Origin: an uncultured Sphingomonadaceae bacterium
GTDB lineage: Bacteria; Pseudomonadota; Alphaproteobacteria; Sphingomonadales; Sphingomonadaceae
Direction: 5' to 3'
NCBI GenBank assembly: GCA_947499255.1
Contig: CANMNF010000001.1
Span: 558,001-622,000 of the forward strand
Length of the DNA stretch: 64,000 nt
The position numbers and the translations under genes are program-made. The number at the start of each line of letters is the position of its first letter. Position 1 is the stretch's first letter. The notes beneath the pieces were generated by a model. The model saw nothing but the letters and a program-made list of their open reading frames with translations, had not been told where the DNA came from and ran no database searches. This document shows, piece by piece, positions 9,604-18,885 of the stretch.

Positions 9604-9939
9604 TAGCCAACTTTCATCGCTACCGAAGCAAAATGCTGGCAACTCTGAACAAGATTGAGAAGTGCACGTCGCACCGTTGATCCCCTTTTTGACGGCTGAA
9701 CGCATAGCGTCGAGGATCGAATTCGCAATGGCAAATTCGCGTTGGGCATTAGCGTTCCAGAAAATCCTGCGTGACCACGCTCACTCATGTGGGATAAATC
9801 CTTCCACGACATTTCTCGCGGCAAATCTTTGCGCGCTGCGTTGCGCTGGCAAAGGTGTTGCGCCATATGTCGCGCGCCGTGGTCAGCATGTCGGCAGCCG
9901 TTTCGTGCGTTTTCAATTAAGAGAAGTTAGGCCTGTCCG
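9604..9939. other. Intergenic region between divergent transferase genes
   Basis: If the minus-strand gene starts at 9603, this 336-nt gap separates two divergent genes and must hold both promoters. I see no convincing small gene, tRNA, repeat or strong hairpin. Open frames across it lack recognisable protein features. Confidence 0.5.
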
Positions 9940-10692
9940 GTGTCCATCAAAGTGTTGGTTCTTGCCGGTTCTAGGCCCGGCATTGATGCTCTGGCCAAGA
10001 GCGAAGGCGTATCGCATAAATCTTTGATCACCGTCGCTGGCGTCTCAATGCTAGCAAGGGTTGTGACGGCCTTGCGGCAAAGTGATGCGAGCGAAGTTAT
10101 TGTGGCAACGCAAGATGAAGCAGTTGCGCGAGAAGCCGAAAGACTTGGCGCTCGCTGTGTCGAAGCGCGCGAAAGCCCTAGCACAACGGTGCAATCCGTT
10201 TTGCAAGAGGTGGGCTTGCCGCTGCTGGTTACCACCGCGGATCATGTCTTTTTGGAAGCGGGCTGGGTCAACCATATGATTGCGGCAACTCCGCAAGATC
10301 AGGATTTGGGAATTATGTTGGCGCGCCGGGATCAGATCGAAGCGGCAATGCCGGGTACCCAGCGGACTTATTTTCGATTTGCCGATGCGCAGTGGTCTGG
10401 CTGCAACCTGTTCTACCTTGCCGGTGATCGCGCGATTGAGATCGTCAAATTGTGGCAAAAGGTTGAAAAGGATCGCAAGCAGCCCTGGCGTATTGCCGCT
10501 GGCATCGGCTTGGGTACGTTATTCCAGCTACTCCTCGGGCGTTTAGGCGCGCAAGAGGCGATTAGTCGTGTGGCCGCGAAAGTCGGCGCGCGCGCCACTA
10601 GCATTACAGCGCCAAACGGCCTTGCGGCTATCGACGTCGATAAGGTTGAAGACCTTGAACAGGTTCGCGCTTATTTGTTAGGCGAAAAATAA
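9940..10692 (+). CDS. NTP transferase domain protein, MobA-like
   Basis: A 250-residue GT-A fold nucleotidyltransferase. The N-terminus VLVLAGSRPG corresponds to the nucleotide-binding loop of MobA/IspD-type enzymes, though the usual GxGTR is altered to GSRPG. It is followed by KSLITVAGVSMLARVV and the acidic metal-binding element TTADHVFL. The GTG start at 9940 gives a family-like N-terminus. The enzyme probably activates a phosphorylated small molecule with CTP or GTP. Its head-to-head position with a CDP-glycerol transferase-like gene makes a polar headgroup plausible, but the substrate is not determined by the sequence. Confidence 0.7.
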   Translation: MSIKVLVLAGSRPGIDALAKSEGVSHKSLITVAGVSMLARVVTALRQSDASEVIVATQDEAVAREAERLGARCVEARESPSTTVQSVLQEVGLPLLVTTADHVFLEAGWVNHMIAATPQDQDLGIMLARRDQIEAAMPGTQRTYFRFADAQWSGCNLFYLAGDRAIEIVKLWQKVEKDRKQPWRIAAGIGLGTLFQLLLGRLGAQEAISRVAAKVGARATSITAPNGLAAIDVDKVEDLEQVRAYLLGEK

Positions 10693-10717
10693 CGCTCTGC
10701 ACTAACAGTTAAGGCAG

Positions 10718-10760
10718 CGGGGATAGGCGCCCGACATTTCTGGCGGTTAACCTATCCCCG
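10718..10760. terminator. Hairpin between convergent genes
   Basis: Perfect 10-bp inverted repeat CGGGGATAGG (10718-10727) with CCTATCCCCG (10751-10760), with an inner CGCC/GGCG pairing in the loop. It sits between the converging NTP transferase gene and rne, so it could serve both strands. No long T-run follows. Confidence 0.6.
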
Positions 10761-10778
10761 ATATCCGCTAAACTCTGA

Positions 10779-13571
10779 TCAATTGCCGAAAGTACGCTGC
10801 CACCAGCCGCCACGGCGTGGGCTACCTTCATCGGCATGACCTTCCGGCGCAGCTTCAGCTTCGCTTGTTGCAGCTTTGGTCGGGGCAGGGGCCTTTTCCT
10901 GCGCCACATCCTGCTTCGCTACATCTTCCGCAGCTTCGACATCGGCCTTGGGTTCAGCTTTGGGTTCAGCTTTCTTGCGGCGGGTGCGCTTGGGCTTTTC
11001 CTTCGGCTCTTCGCCATCATTGGTTTCCGCATCAGCTTTTTTCTTGCGAGTGCGTTTCGGCTTGGGCTTTTCTTCAGCGGGCGTGTCTTCGGCAGGCTTG
11101 TCTGCCTCGCCATCGCCTTCAGAAGGCTTTGCCTCTTGCGTATCAGCCTTTTTGCGACGTGTGCGGCGCTTGGGTTTTTCGGCAGGTTCTTGTGCTACGC
11201 TCTCATCGCTTTTTGGCGCGTCAGTGTCGGACTTATCATCAGCAGCTTTTTCTGGCTGATCTTCTGTCGCCGTACCATCCGTTGGCTTATCATCAGCTGA
11301 CTGATCATCACTGGATGCTTCACCATCTGACTGTTCGCCATCACGTTTGCGGCCACGTCCCCGGCCTCCTCGGCGGCGACGGCGGCGGGGTTTTTCTTCG
11401 CCATCATCGTCAGAGCTTTCCTCAGACGAATCATCCCCAGAGCTTTGATCGTCGCCGTCTTCTGACGTGTTCTCATCATCGGACTGACGATTGCGATTGC
11501 GGCCACGACCTCCGCGACGACGACGGCGACGCTTTTTGCGCGGTTCGCCATCTTCATCTTCGCCTTCTTCGTCGGATACGGCGTCGTCCTCATCACCCTC
11601 GTCATCATCCTCATCCACGATGGGTTCAAATTTGGGTGCTTGCGTGGGCTTGGGTCCAGATGAACCGACACTCATTTTCGCGCCTTCATCTTCGCCTTCG
11701 GGCTTCACCTCCACGCCAACGCCATAACGCTGTTCAATCTCGGTAAGATCGGCGCGCTTGGAATTGAGCAGATAGACAGCGGCCTCGGTCGAAGCACTCA
11801 GCGTGATAATACTACCTTTGCCCTTGGCAGCTTCATCTTCAATGAGGCGCAATGCCGACAAACCTGAAGAGCTTGCGGTGCGGACAAGGCCGGTGCCATC
11901 GCAATGCGGACATTCGCGCGTGGTGGCCTCGAGCACACCTGTACGCAAGCGTTGGCGGCTCATCTCCATCAGGCCAAACCCTGAGATGCGGCCCACCTGG
12001 ATCCGCGCGCGGTCGTTCTTGAGCGCATCTTTCATCGCGCGCTCAACTTTGCGGACGTTGGAATTGTGTTCCATATCGATGAAATCGATCACCACCAGAC
12101 CGGCCATATCGCGCAGACGCAATTGGCGCGCGATCTCTCGTGCGGCTTCCAGATTGGTGTGGAGGGCAGTTTGTTCGATGCCATGTTCTTTGGTCGAACG
12201 GCCAGAGTTGATGTCGATCGACACCAGAGCTTCTGTGGGGTTGATAATCAGATAGCCGCCTGATTTCAGCTGCACCATCGGATCATACATGGCCGTAAGC
12301 TGATCTTCGGCGCCATAGCGTTGGAACAAGGGCACCGGATCGGCATAATGCTTAACCCGCCTTGCATGGCTTGGCATTAGCAATTTCATGAAGGATTTCG
12401 CAGCTTTATAGCCAGCGTCGCCTTCAACGATCACTTCTTCGATTTCGCGATTGTAAATGTCGCGGATTGCCCGCTTGATCAGATCGGAATCGGAATGAAT
12501 GGCGCTGGGTGCGCTGGAGCCCAGAGTGCGTTCGCGTATTTCGTCCCACAGCCGGGCAAGATAATCGAAATCGCGCTTTATCTCTGTCTTGGTGCGTGAC
12601 AGGCCCGCTGTGCGCACGATCAGGCCCATTGTTTTGGGCAAGCTGAGATCAGAGACAACCTGCTTCAAACGCTTGCGATCAGTGCCATTGGAAATCTTGC
12701 GGCTGATACCGCCGCCGTGGCTGGAATTGGGCATCAACACGCAATACCGGCCTGCAAGGCTTAGATAGCTGGTGAGGGCCGCGCCCTTGTTGCCGCGTTC
12801 TTCCTTGACGACCTGTACCAGCAGGACCTGGCGGCGCTGAATAACGTCCTGGATTTTATAACGGCGGCGCAGCGCCTGACGTTTGGCACGCACATCGTCA
12901 ATTTCCTTGGCGCGGCTGCCTTTGCGACCACGGCCTTGCTGACGATTGCCGCTACGGCCCCGACCACGACCACGTCCGCGGCCCCGGCCACGACCCTTGG
13001 GCTTTTCATCATCGCCATCTTCATCGTCGTCGTCGCTGTTATCGCCATCTGTGTCGTCAGAATCGGTATCATCTTCGTCATCTTCGGAACCGTCATCGCC
13101 ATCTTTATCGACCTGGCCGTCTTCGATGGTGGCAACGTCATCTTTTTCGCTGGTGTCGATCTCCTCAACGCCGGCTTCGACTTCGTCATCATCATTGTCA
13201 TCATCGCCGTCATCCCGCTCATCAGCAGGTTCTTCGACTTCGTCATCGTCTTCCGCTGCGCGCAGGGCAGCTTCTTCTTCAGCCGCCTCTTGTTCTTCGG
13301 CGAGCAAAGCTTCGCGATCCTCATGCGGGATCTGATAATAGTCGGGATGAATTTCACTAAAGGCGAGGAAGCCATGGCGATTGCCGCCAAAGTCCACAAA
13401 AGCCGCCTGCAACGAGGGTTCAACCCGCGTAACTTTGGCTAAATATATATTGCCTTTGATCTGCTTGTGTTCAGCAGATTCAAAATCGAATTCCTCAATC
13501 CGATTTCCTTTTACGACCGCCACCCGGGTTTCTTCCGTGTGGCGCGCGTCGATCAACATGCGCGTTGCCAT
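10779..13571 (-). CDS. rne: Ribonuclease E/G family protein (degradosome RNase E)
   Basis: About 930-residue RNase E, the main mRNA-decay endonuclease. An S1 domain (from ~35) is interrupted by a long acidic insert plus an RG-repeat run (roughly residues 105-225). The catalytic core follows, with Asp453 in SIDINS and Asp496 in VVIDFIDM, then the Zn-link motif CPHCDGTG. The C-terminal third is low complexity, with alternating Asp/Glu tracts and Arg/Lys clusters such as KPKRTRRKKA. It ends with RRGGWWQRTFGN, like the GWW motif by which Caulobacter RNase E binds PNPase. ATG 13571 is chosen over an upstream ATG at 13589 because GGAG lies about 9 nt before it and the protein then begins MATRMLIDA. 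Confidence 0.93.
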   Translation of the reverse strand: MATRMLIDARHTEETRVAVVKGNRIEEFDFESAEHKQIKGNIYLAKVTRVEPSLQAAFVDFGGNRHGFLAFSEIHPDYYQIPHEDREALLAEEQEAAEEEAALRAAEDDDEVEEPADERDDGDDDNDDDEVEAGVEEIDTSEKDDVATIEDGQVDKDGDDGSEDDEDDTDSDDTDGDNSDDDDEDGDDEKPKGRGRGRGRGRGRGRSGNRQQGRGRKGSRAKEIDDVRAKRQALRRRYKIQDVIQRRQVLLVQVVKEERGNKGAALTSYLSLAGRYCVLMPNSSHGGGISRKISNGTDRKRLKQVVSDLSLPKTMGLIVRTAGLSRTKTEIKRDFDYLARLWDEIRERTLGSSAPSAIHSDSDLIKRAIRDIYNREIEEVIVEGDAGYKAAKSFMKLLMPSHARRVKHYADPVPLFQRYGAEDQLTAMYDPMVQLKSGGYLIINPTEALVSIDINSGRSTKEHGIEQTALHTNLEAAREIARQLRLRDMAGLVVIDFIDMEHNSNVRKVERAMKDALKNDRARIQVGRISGFGLMEMSRQRLRTGVLEATTRECPHCDGTGLVRTASSSGLSALRLIEDEAAKGKGSIITLSASTEAAVYLLNSKRADLTEIEQRYGVGVEVKPEGEDEGAKMSVGSSGPKPTQAPKFEPIVDEDDDEGDEDDAVSDEEGEDEDGEPRKKRRRRRRGGRGRNRNRQSDDENTSEDGDDQSSGDDSSEESSDDDGEEKPRRRRRRGGRGRGRKRDGEQSDGEASSDDQSADDKPTDGTATEDQPEKAADDKSDTDAPKSDESVAQEPAEKPKRRTRRKKADTQEAKPSEGDGEADKPAEDTPAEEKPKPKRTRKKKADAETNDGEEPKEKPKRTRRKKAEPKAEPKADVEAAEDVAKQDVAQEKAPAPTKAATSEAEAAPEGHADEGSPRRGGWWQRTFGN

Positions 13572-14087
13572 TAAATTGTCTCCAGGCAAACCCGCAACGC
13601 CTTACGAAACTGGTCCGTTGTAGGCGCAAAAGCGATGTCTGCCGATTTGTGTGAATTCCCCCTGCGATGGGCGATTGGCCACATGCGTTTGGGGAGGATT
13701 TGAAAGAGCCGCTCTCATTCGTGGGAGCGGCAATGCGAAACGTGTCTGCCGAAATGCAAAGGCGCAGGGATTTTCGCTGCGCTAGCTTTAAAAAGCGGTG
13801 CCCGGTCATGCCCGATGCGCGGCCTTGCGGCTGCGACGCGGCATGTGAGCGGGTGCTTTGCATTATGGCATCAACCTGTATTTGAGCCCGGAAAACGGCG
13901 AAATGCCGGTTCTGGGAAGTCGTGAGCAGAAACCTGGCCCCAACAATCAAAGCGCTAGCATCCGGGGAAAGGCTCGGCAACCTTATTGCGCAATTGGGTA
14001 AATATACCTTGTAACGTACCAAGGTGACTTTGCGTGCGCGTTGCTGCACGGCAATCAAGCCGCTGATCATTTCGATGGGGATACGCC
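13572..14087. promoter_or_regulatory. Divergent leader region of rne and the amidase gene
   Basis: A 516-nt gap with no convincing gene. It holds a 9-bp hairpin at 13708-13731 (arms GCCGCTCTC and GGGAGCGGC, one G-T pair), a 6-bp GCGCAG/CTGCGC hairpin near 13770-13790, and an imperfect stem around 13890-13920. The hairpins lie on the rne side. RNase E genes often have structured 5' leaders used for autoregulation, so this may be such a leader; that is inference. Confidence 0.45.
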
Positions 14088-14975
14088 TTGCGAGTGCCAA
14101 TTTTGCAGACCTATTGGTTTACCGGGCTGATTGCCGGGCTGCTGGCTGTTGCAAGTGTCGCAGGGCTAATCGTAGCGGGAATTGTCCACATCAAACCGCA
14201 AGCCGTCCCCTCATTGCGCTTCACATTGCCTGTTGCTGCACCCGGCATGGCTTTGCCCGATGTGGCTGGGCCTGCCGATACGCGTTTGCCTTTGGTGGTT
14301 ATTGATGCCGGGCATGGCGGCCATGATCCTGGCGCCGTGAGTGACAATCATCTTGAGAAAGAGGTTGTTCTGGGCCTTGCCATCGCCTTGCGTGATCGGC
14401 TTTTGCAAGATGGCAATATTCGGATTGCTCTTACACGCGAGGATGACCGCTTCCTCGCCTTTTCAGAACGCGTGGCAATCGCGCGGGAGCTGGAGGCGGA
14501 TCTGTTCCTCTCCATCCATGCTGATAGTGCAGGGGAGCGATCCGAAGTCACCGGCGCGAGCATCTATGTGTTGTCCGATGAAGCGACGAGCGAGGCGGCA
14601 AGGCGGTTTGCCGCACGGGAAAACCGGGCCGATATGGTAAACGGCATACCGATTTCCGGGGACAGCACGGAAGTCACCGATATTCTGGTCGAACTGTCCC
14701 AACGCCGCACGAGCGCTGCTTCAGAAGAATTTGTTGAACTGATGTTGCGCGAAGGGGAAGGCGACATCCAATTCCATCCCGATCCGCAGCGTGCCGCAGG
14801 TTTGGCAGTGCTGCGAGCACCAGACGTCCCTTCGGTGTTGTTCGAATCGGGCTTTATCAGCAACCCTGATGAGGCCCGCGCATTGGCATCGCCGCAGGGG
14901 CAACAACGGTTTGCCAATGCCATTTCTCGGGCAATCCGCGTTTATTTCGCGCGCAATCCCCCTGAAGAAGAGTAG
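14088..14975 (+). CDS. N-acetylmuramoyl-L-alanine amidase (Amidase_3)
   Basis: A 295-residue periplasmic zinc amidase that removes stem peptides from peptidoglycan. An N-terminal membrane anchor/signal (LIAGLLAVASVAGLIVAGIV) precedes the Amidase_3 domain. The zinc and catalytic residues are His76 in DAGHGG, the Glu in HLEKEV, the His in SIHAD and the Glu in LFESGF. No AMIN domain is present. The start is TTG 14088 or GTG 14094, both served by GGGGA about 7-13 nt upstream. It lies 75 nt before the PBP1A gene in the same direction, consistent with a shared role in wall growth and separation. Confidence 0.9.
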   Translation: MRVPILQTYWFTGLIAGLLAVASVAGLIVAGIVHIKPQAVPSLRFTLPVAAPGMALPDVAGPADTRLPLVVIDAGHGGHDPGAVSDNHLEKEVVLGLAIALRDRLLQDGNIRIALTREDDRFLAFSERVAIARELEADLFLSIHADSAGERSEVTGASIYVLSDEATSEAARRFAARENRADMVNGIPISGDSTEVTDILVELSQRRTSAASEEFVELMLREGEGDIQFHPDPQRAAGLAVLRAPDVPSVLFESGFISNPDEARALASPQGQQRFANAISRAIRVYFARNPPEEE

Positions 14976-15050
14976 AGAAGGTTCAATTCACCGCAAGCGG
15001 TGCCGTTCATGGTGGCGCCAGCTTTTTGTGGCATGTAGATAAGCGGGCCT

Positions 15051-17576
15051 ATGACCAATTCAGATACTACAACCGGCGACAGCGCCATGCACGATTTTCG
15101 CACGCGATTGAGCGGCATGAGCGCATGGTTCAGTACCAAGTGGCAGGAAAGCCGCCTGTTCCGCTGGGGATTTTGGTTGGTGTTGCTCTCGCTTATCGTG
15201 CTGATTGCGGGCTGGGCATTGCTGGCGCGCAATTTGCCGGATGCCGAACAATTGTTGGAATATGAACCCAACCTGCCCAGCGTCGTGCGCGGCATCGACG
15301 GCGAAATCGTCCATCGTTATGAACGTGAGCGCCGGGTTGCATTGCAGTTTCCAGATTTGCCGACCCAATTGCTCAATGCCTACACATCGGCAGAGGACGA
15401 AACTTTTTGGAGCCACAACGGCATTGATGCGACCGGCTTTGCCAATGCTGTGTTCGATTATGTGACCAAAATTGGCAGCGATCAACGCGCCGTGGGCGGC
15501 TCCACCATCACACAGCAAGTCGCCAAGAATGTGCTCTTGACCAACGAATATTCCATCGTGCGCAAATTGCGCGAAATGATCTTGGCCACGCGCATTGAAG
15601 AGGTGTTGACCAAAGAAGAGATCATCACGCTTTATCTCAATGAAATTGCACTGGGTCGCCGCTCCCACGGCGTACAAGCCGCCGCGCGGACATATTTCGA
15701 TAAGGATGTAGGCGATCTGGAGCTGCATGAGATGGCCTATCTTGCCATCCTGCCCAAAGCGCCGGAGCAATATAGCCGGTCAGCCAATTTCGATGCTGCG
15801 ATAGTTCGCCGCAACATTGTGCTGGGCCAGATGGAAGACAATGGACACATCACAATGGCCCAGCGCGATGCCGCGCGCGCATTGCCACTGGGCATTGTCG
15901 AAGGCCGCCGTGAAGAGCGATCAGCTGATGCGGGGTATTTCCTGGAAGGCGTGCGCCGCGCCCTGATCGAAATGTTTGGGGAAGAAGCCGAAGATGGCCG
16001 CAACAGCGTTTATGCAGGCGGGCTGTGGGTGCGCACGTCATTGGATACCGAGCTGCAAGCAGCTGCGCAAAATGCGATGCGTACTGCCATGCTGCGATAT
16101 CATGGCAATCGCGGCTGGAGCGGTCCGATTGCGACGATTGATTTGGACGAGGGCAATTGGGCCAGCCAATTGCGCAGTTCATACCTTTCCATCGGCTATG
16201 ATGATTGGCGCATCGGCGTTGTCACATCGCGCAATGGCGCGGCTGCGCAAATCGGCTTTTCCGATGGCAAGCAAGCACCCTTGAGCAATTTGCCTAGCGC
16301 TTTGAAAGCAGGCGATGTGATTGCGGCCAGCCCAGCGGGCACTGGCTGGCGCGTGCGCGCTATTCCCGAAGTTTCAGGAGGTTTTGCAGCACAAGCGCCC
16401 GGCACAGGTCGGGTGCTCGCGATGCAAGGCGGCTTCGATGCAAGGCTGGGCGCATTTAACAGAGCGATGCAAGCCAATCGCCAGCCCGGCTCAACCATCA
16501 AACCCTTTGTCTATGCCACGGGGCTTGAATTCGGGATGACGCCAGCTTCCGTCGTGCCAGATAAGCAATATTGCTATTACCAAGGCAGCGATTTGGGTGA
16601 GAAATGCTTCACCAATTTCGGCGGTTCGCGCGGTGGCGGTGAATATCCAATGCGGTATGGTCTAGAGCAGTCCAAGAATTTGATGACCGTGCATATCGCG
16701 ATGGATTCCGGGATGGAGAACGTCATCGATACGTTTGAAAATGTCGGCATTGCGGAAAGGGATCAGTACCAACCCTATCCCGCCTTTGCCCTTGGCGCTG
16801 GTGATACCACAGTCATGAAAATGGTTAGCGCTTATGCCACGCTTGCCAATCATGGCCGCAGGATCGAACCCACTTTGATCGATTACGTACAGGACCGCGA
16901 TGGCAAAGTTATCTGGCGCGCGGATGAACGCGAGTGCATGGGTTGCAATATGGATGAATGGGACGGCGAGGCGATGCCTCGCTTCGGTGTGCGCGGGCAA
17001 CAGGTGATGGATGCTCGCACCGCGTTCCAAACTGTGCACATGTTAACCGGCGTGGTGCAGCGCGGCACTGCGACACGCTTGCGCGATCTAGATATTCCGC
17101 TGTTCGGCAAAACAGGTACGAGCACCGGCCCGACAAATGCGTGGTTTGTGGGCGGCTCGCCCGATATCGTTGCAGGGACGTATCTTGGCTTTGACACACC
17201 GCGCAATATGGGCGGCTGGATCCAAGGCGGGAACACGGCTGCGCCTATTTTTAAGCAGTTTGTGGAGGAAACGCCAAACAAGTGGAGCGGGCGCCCGTTC
17301 CTTGCTCCGCGCGGGGTGCGTATGGTGCGTGTTGATCGGCTGACGGGGCGGCGCGTTTTCAACGCATGGCCGACCGATGATCCCAAATCCGCTGTAATCT
17401 GGGAGGCATTCCGTCCCGACACCGAACCGCGCCGTAGCCAGCGGCAGGATGATATTGCAGCCATGCGCAATCTCATCCTCGCTCAGTTGCGGCGCCAGGA
17501 AGAAGCGCGCAATCGTGGCCCAAGCAATGCGGATGAACCTGAGAACTTTGCCGAAGAGCAGGGCGGCTTGTATTAG
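15051..17576 (+). CDS. mrcA: Penicillin-binding protein 1A
   Basis: Bifunctional class A PBP of 841 residues anchored by one N-terminal membrane segment (~40-62). The glycosyltransferase domain (GT51) has Glu115 in AEDETFWSH and the GGSTITQQVAKN motif. The transpeptidase domain has the active-site Ser481 in GSTIK, the SxN motif in QSKN and the KTGTS motif at 687-691. It polymerises and cross-links glycan strands in the periplasm. The C-terminal tail is rich in Arg/Gln and has no extra domain. It follows the amidase gene and precedes prfB by 130 nt. Confidence 0.94.
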   Translation: MTNSDTTTGDSAMHDFRTRLSGMSAWFSTKWQESRLFRWGFWLVLLSLIVLIAGWALLARNLPDAEQLLEYEPNLPSVVRGIDGEIVHRYERERRVALQFPDLPTQLLNAYTSAEDETFWSHNGIDATGFANAVFDYVTKIGSDQRAVGGSTITQQVAKNVLLTNEYSIVRKLREMILATRIEEVLTKEEIITLYLNEIALGRRSHGVQAAARTYFDKDVGDLELHEMAYLAILPKAPEQYSRSANFDAAIVRRNIVLGQMEDNGHITMAQRDAARALPLGIVEGRREERSADAGYFLEGVRRALIEMFGEEAEDGRNSVYAGGLWVRTSLDTELQAAAQNAMRTAMLRYHGNRGWSGPIATIDLDEGNWASQLRSSYLSIGYDDWRIGVVTSRNGAAAQIGFSDGKQAPLSNLPSALKAGDVIAASPAGTGWRVRAIPEVSGGFAAQAPGTGRVLAMQGGFDARLGAFNRAMQANRQPGSTIKPFVYATGLEFGMTPASVVPDKQYCYYQGSDLGEKCFTNFGGSRGGGEYPMRYGLEQSKNLMTVHIAMDSGMENVIDTFENVGIAERDQYQPYPAFALGAGDTTVMKMVSAYATLANHGRRIEPTLIDYVQDRDGKVIWRADERECMGCNMDEWDGEAMPRFGVRGQQVMDARTAFQTVHMLTGVVQRGTATRLRDLDIPLFGKTGTSTGPTNAWFVGGSPDIVAGTYLGFDTPRNMGGWIQGGNTAAPIFKQFVEETPNKWSGRPFLAPRGVRMVRVDRLTGRRVFNAWPTDDPKSAVIWEAFRPDTEPRRSQRQDDIAAMRNLILAQLRRQEEARNRGPSNADEPENFAEEQGGLY

Positions 17577-17706
17577 CTTGGGCAGTATTTTGCAGGTCAT
17601 GATGACGCTGGCCACCGGACCGGGCATCTCGGCGAACTTGCCACGCGCTCTTCCCCAAACCACTGCGGTGCGCTAGGCGCGCTCTCTTTCATTTTGGAGA
17701 TATACC

Positions 17707-18834
17707 ATGCGTGCCGAAGGGCAGGCCCATATAGACCGGATTGAAGCGGCACTCGCCCTCGTCAAGAAGTCGCTCGATTGGGAGCACGCCTTGCGCCGTT
17801 TGGACGAGCTGGAAGCGCGCGTGCAAGACCCTGACCTGTGGAACGATCCCAAGAAGGCACAGGCCATCAGCCGTGAGCATAAACAGCTTAAAGATGCTGT
17901 GGAAACGGTGCGCGAAATCTCCAGTGAGATGAAAGACGCTGCTGAGTTCGTCGAAATGGGCGATGTAGAAGGTGACGAGGATGTCATCACAGAAGGTCTG
18001 GGCAGCCTTGAAAAACTTGCCAACAGAGCGGACCGTGACAAGGTCAGCGCTTTGTTATCGGGTGAAGCAGATGCCTACGACACCTACCTGCAAATCAATG
18101 CAGGTGCAGGCGGCACCGAAAGCCAGGATTGGGCAGAGATGCTGCAACGCATGTATGCGCGTTGGGCCGAACGGCGCGGTTATAAGGTGGAAGTGGTCGA
18201 ATATCAGGCAGGCGAACAAGCTGGCATCAAATCCGCAACGCTGCTTATCAAAGGCGAAAACGCCTATGGCTATGCCAAAACCGAGAGCGGCGTGCATCGC
18301 CTTGTCCGGATCAGCCCGTATGATAGCGCCGCCAAGCGGCATACCTCATTTAGCTCGGTTTGGGTCTATCCGGTAATTGATGATTCCATCGATATCGAGA
18401 TCAACGAAGGCGACCTTAAAATCGATACTTACCGCGCCAGTGGATCAGGCGGGCAACACGTCAACACAACAGACAGCGCCGTTCGCATCACCCATAAGCC
18501 CAGCGGCATTGTGGTTGCCAGCCAGAACGATCGCAGCCAACATAAGAACCGCGCCACCGCCATGAATATGCTCAAAGCGCGCATGTTCGAAGCTGAATTG
18601 GCGCGCCGCGAAGCAGAAGCGGCAGGCGAGTATCAGGAAAAGACCGAAATCGGCTGGGGCCACCAGATTCGGTCTTACGTCCTGCAGCCATATCAGATGG
18701 TCAAAGACCTGCGCACCGGCACCACCTCCACCGCACCAGGCGATGTGCTTGACGGAGATATCGATGATTTCATTGCTGCCGCACTGGCCCAACGCGTAAC
18801 CGGAGAAAGCGTGGATGTTGAGGATGTTGAGTGA
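17707..18834 (+). CDS. prfB: Peptide chain release factor 2
   Basis: RF2 of 375 residues, terminating at UGA and UAA. The catalytic GGQ is at residues 248-250 in SGSGGQHVNT. The stop-codon recognition region reads ISPYDSAAKRHTSF, with Ser203-Pro204-Tyr205 where enterobacterial RF2 has SPF. The reading frame is continuous from ATG 17707, so the programmed +1 frameshift used by many bacteria to autoregulate RF2 is absent. The start has TTGGAGA about 6 nt upstream. Confidence 0.95.
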   Translation: MRAEGQAHIDRIEAALALVKKSLDWEHALRRLDELEARVQDPDLWNDPKKAQAISREHKQLKDAVETVREISSEMKDAAEFVEMGDVEGDEDVITEGLGSLEKLANRADRDKVSALLSGEADAYDTYLQINAGAGGTESQDWAEMLQRMYARWAERRGYKVEVVEYQAGEQAGIKSATLLIKGENAYGYAKTESGVHRLVRISPYDSAAKRHTSFSSVWVYPVIDDSIDIEINEGDLKIDTYRASGSGGQHVNTTDSAVRITHKPSGIVVASQNDRSQHKNRATAMNMLKARMFEAELARREAEAAGEYQEKTEIGWGHQIRSYVLQPYQMVKDLRTGTTSTAPGDVLDGDIDDFIAAALAQRVTGESVDVEDVE

Positions 18835-18885
18835 CTTGCCATTGCGGCGGTAAGCGGGTTAGCTCGCAATCGGGTTGGGAGAGAA

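Noticed and set aside
10817-11746. 309-codon open frame antisense to the low-complexity tail of rne
   Set aside because: It arises from the complement of acidic and basic repeats, giving a biased Leu/His/Arg sequence without fold signals.
13667-13885. 72-codon open frame in the rne leader
   Set aside because: No good SD, a Cys/Arg-rich composition and location over hairpins make it unlikely to be a gene.
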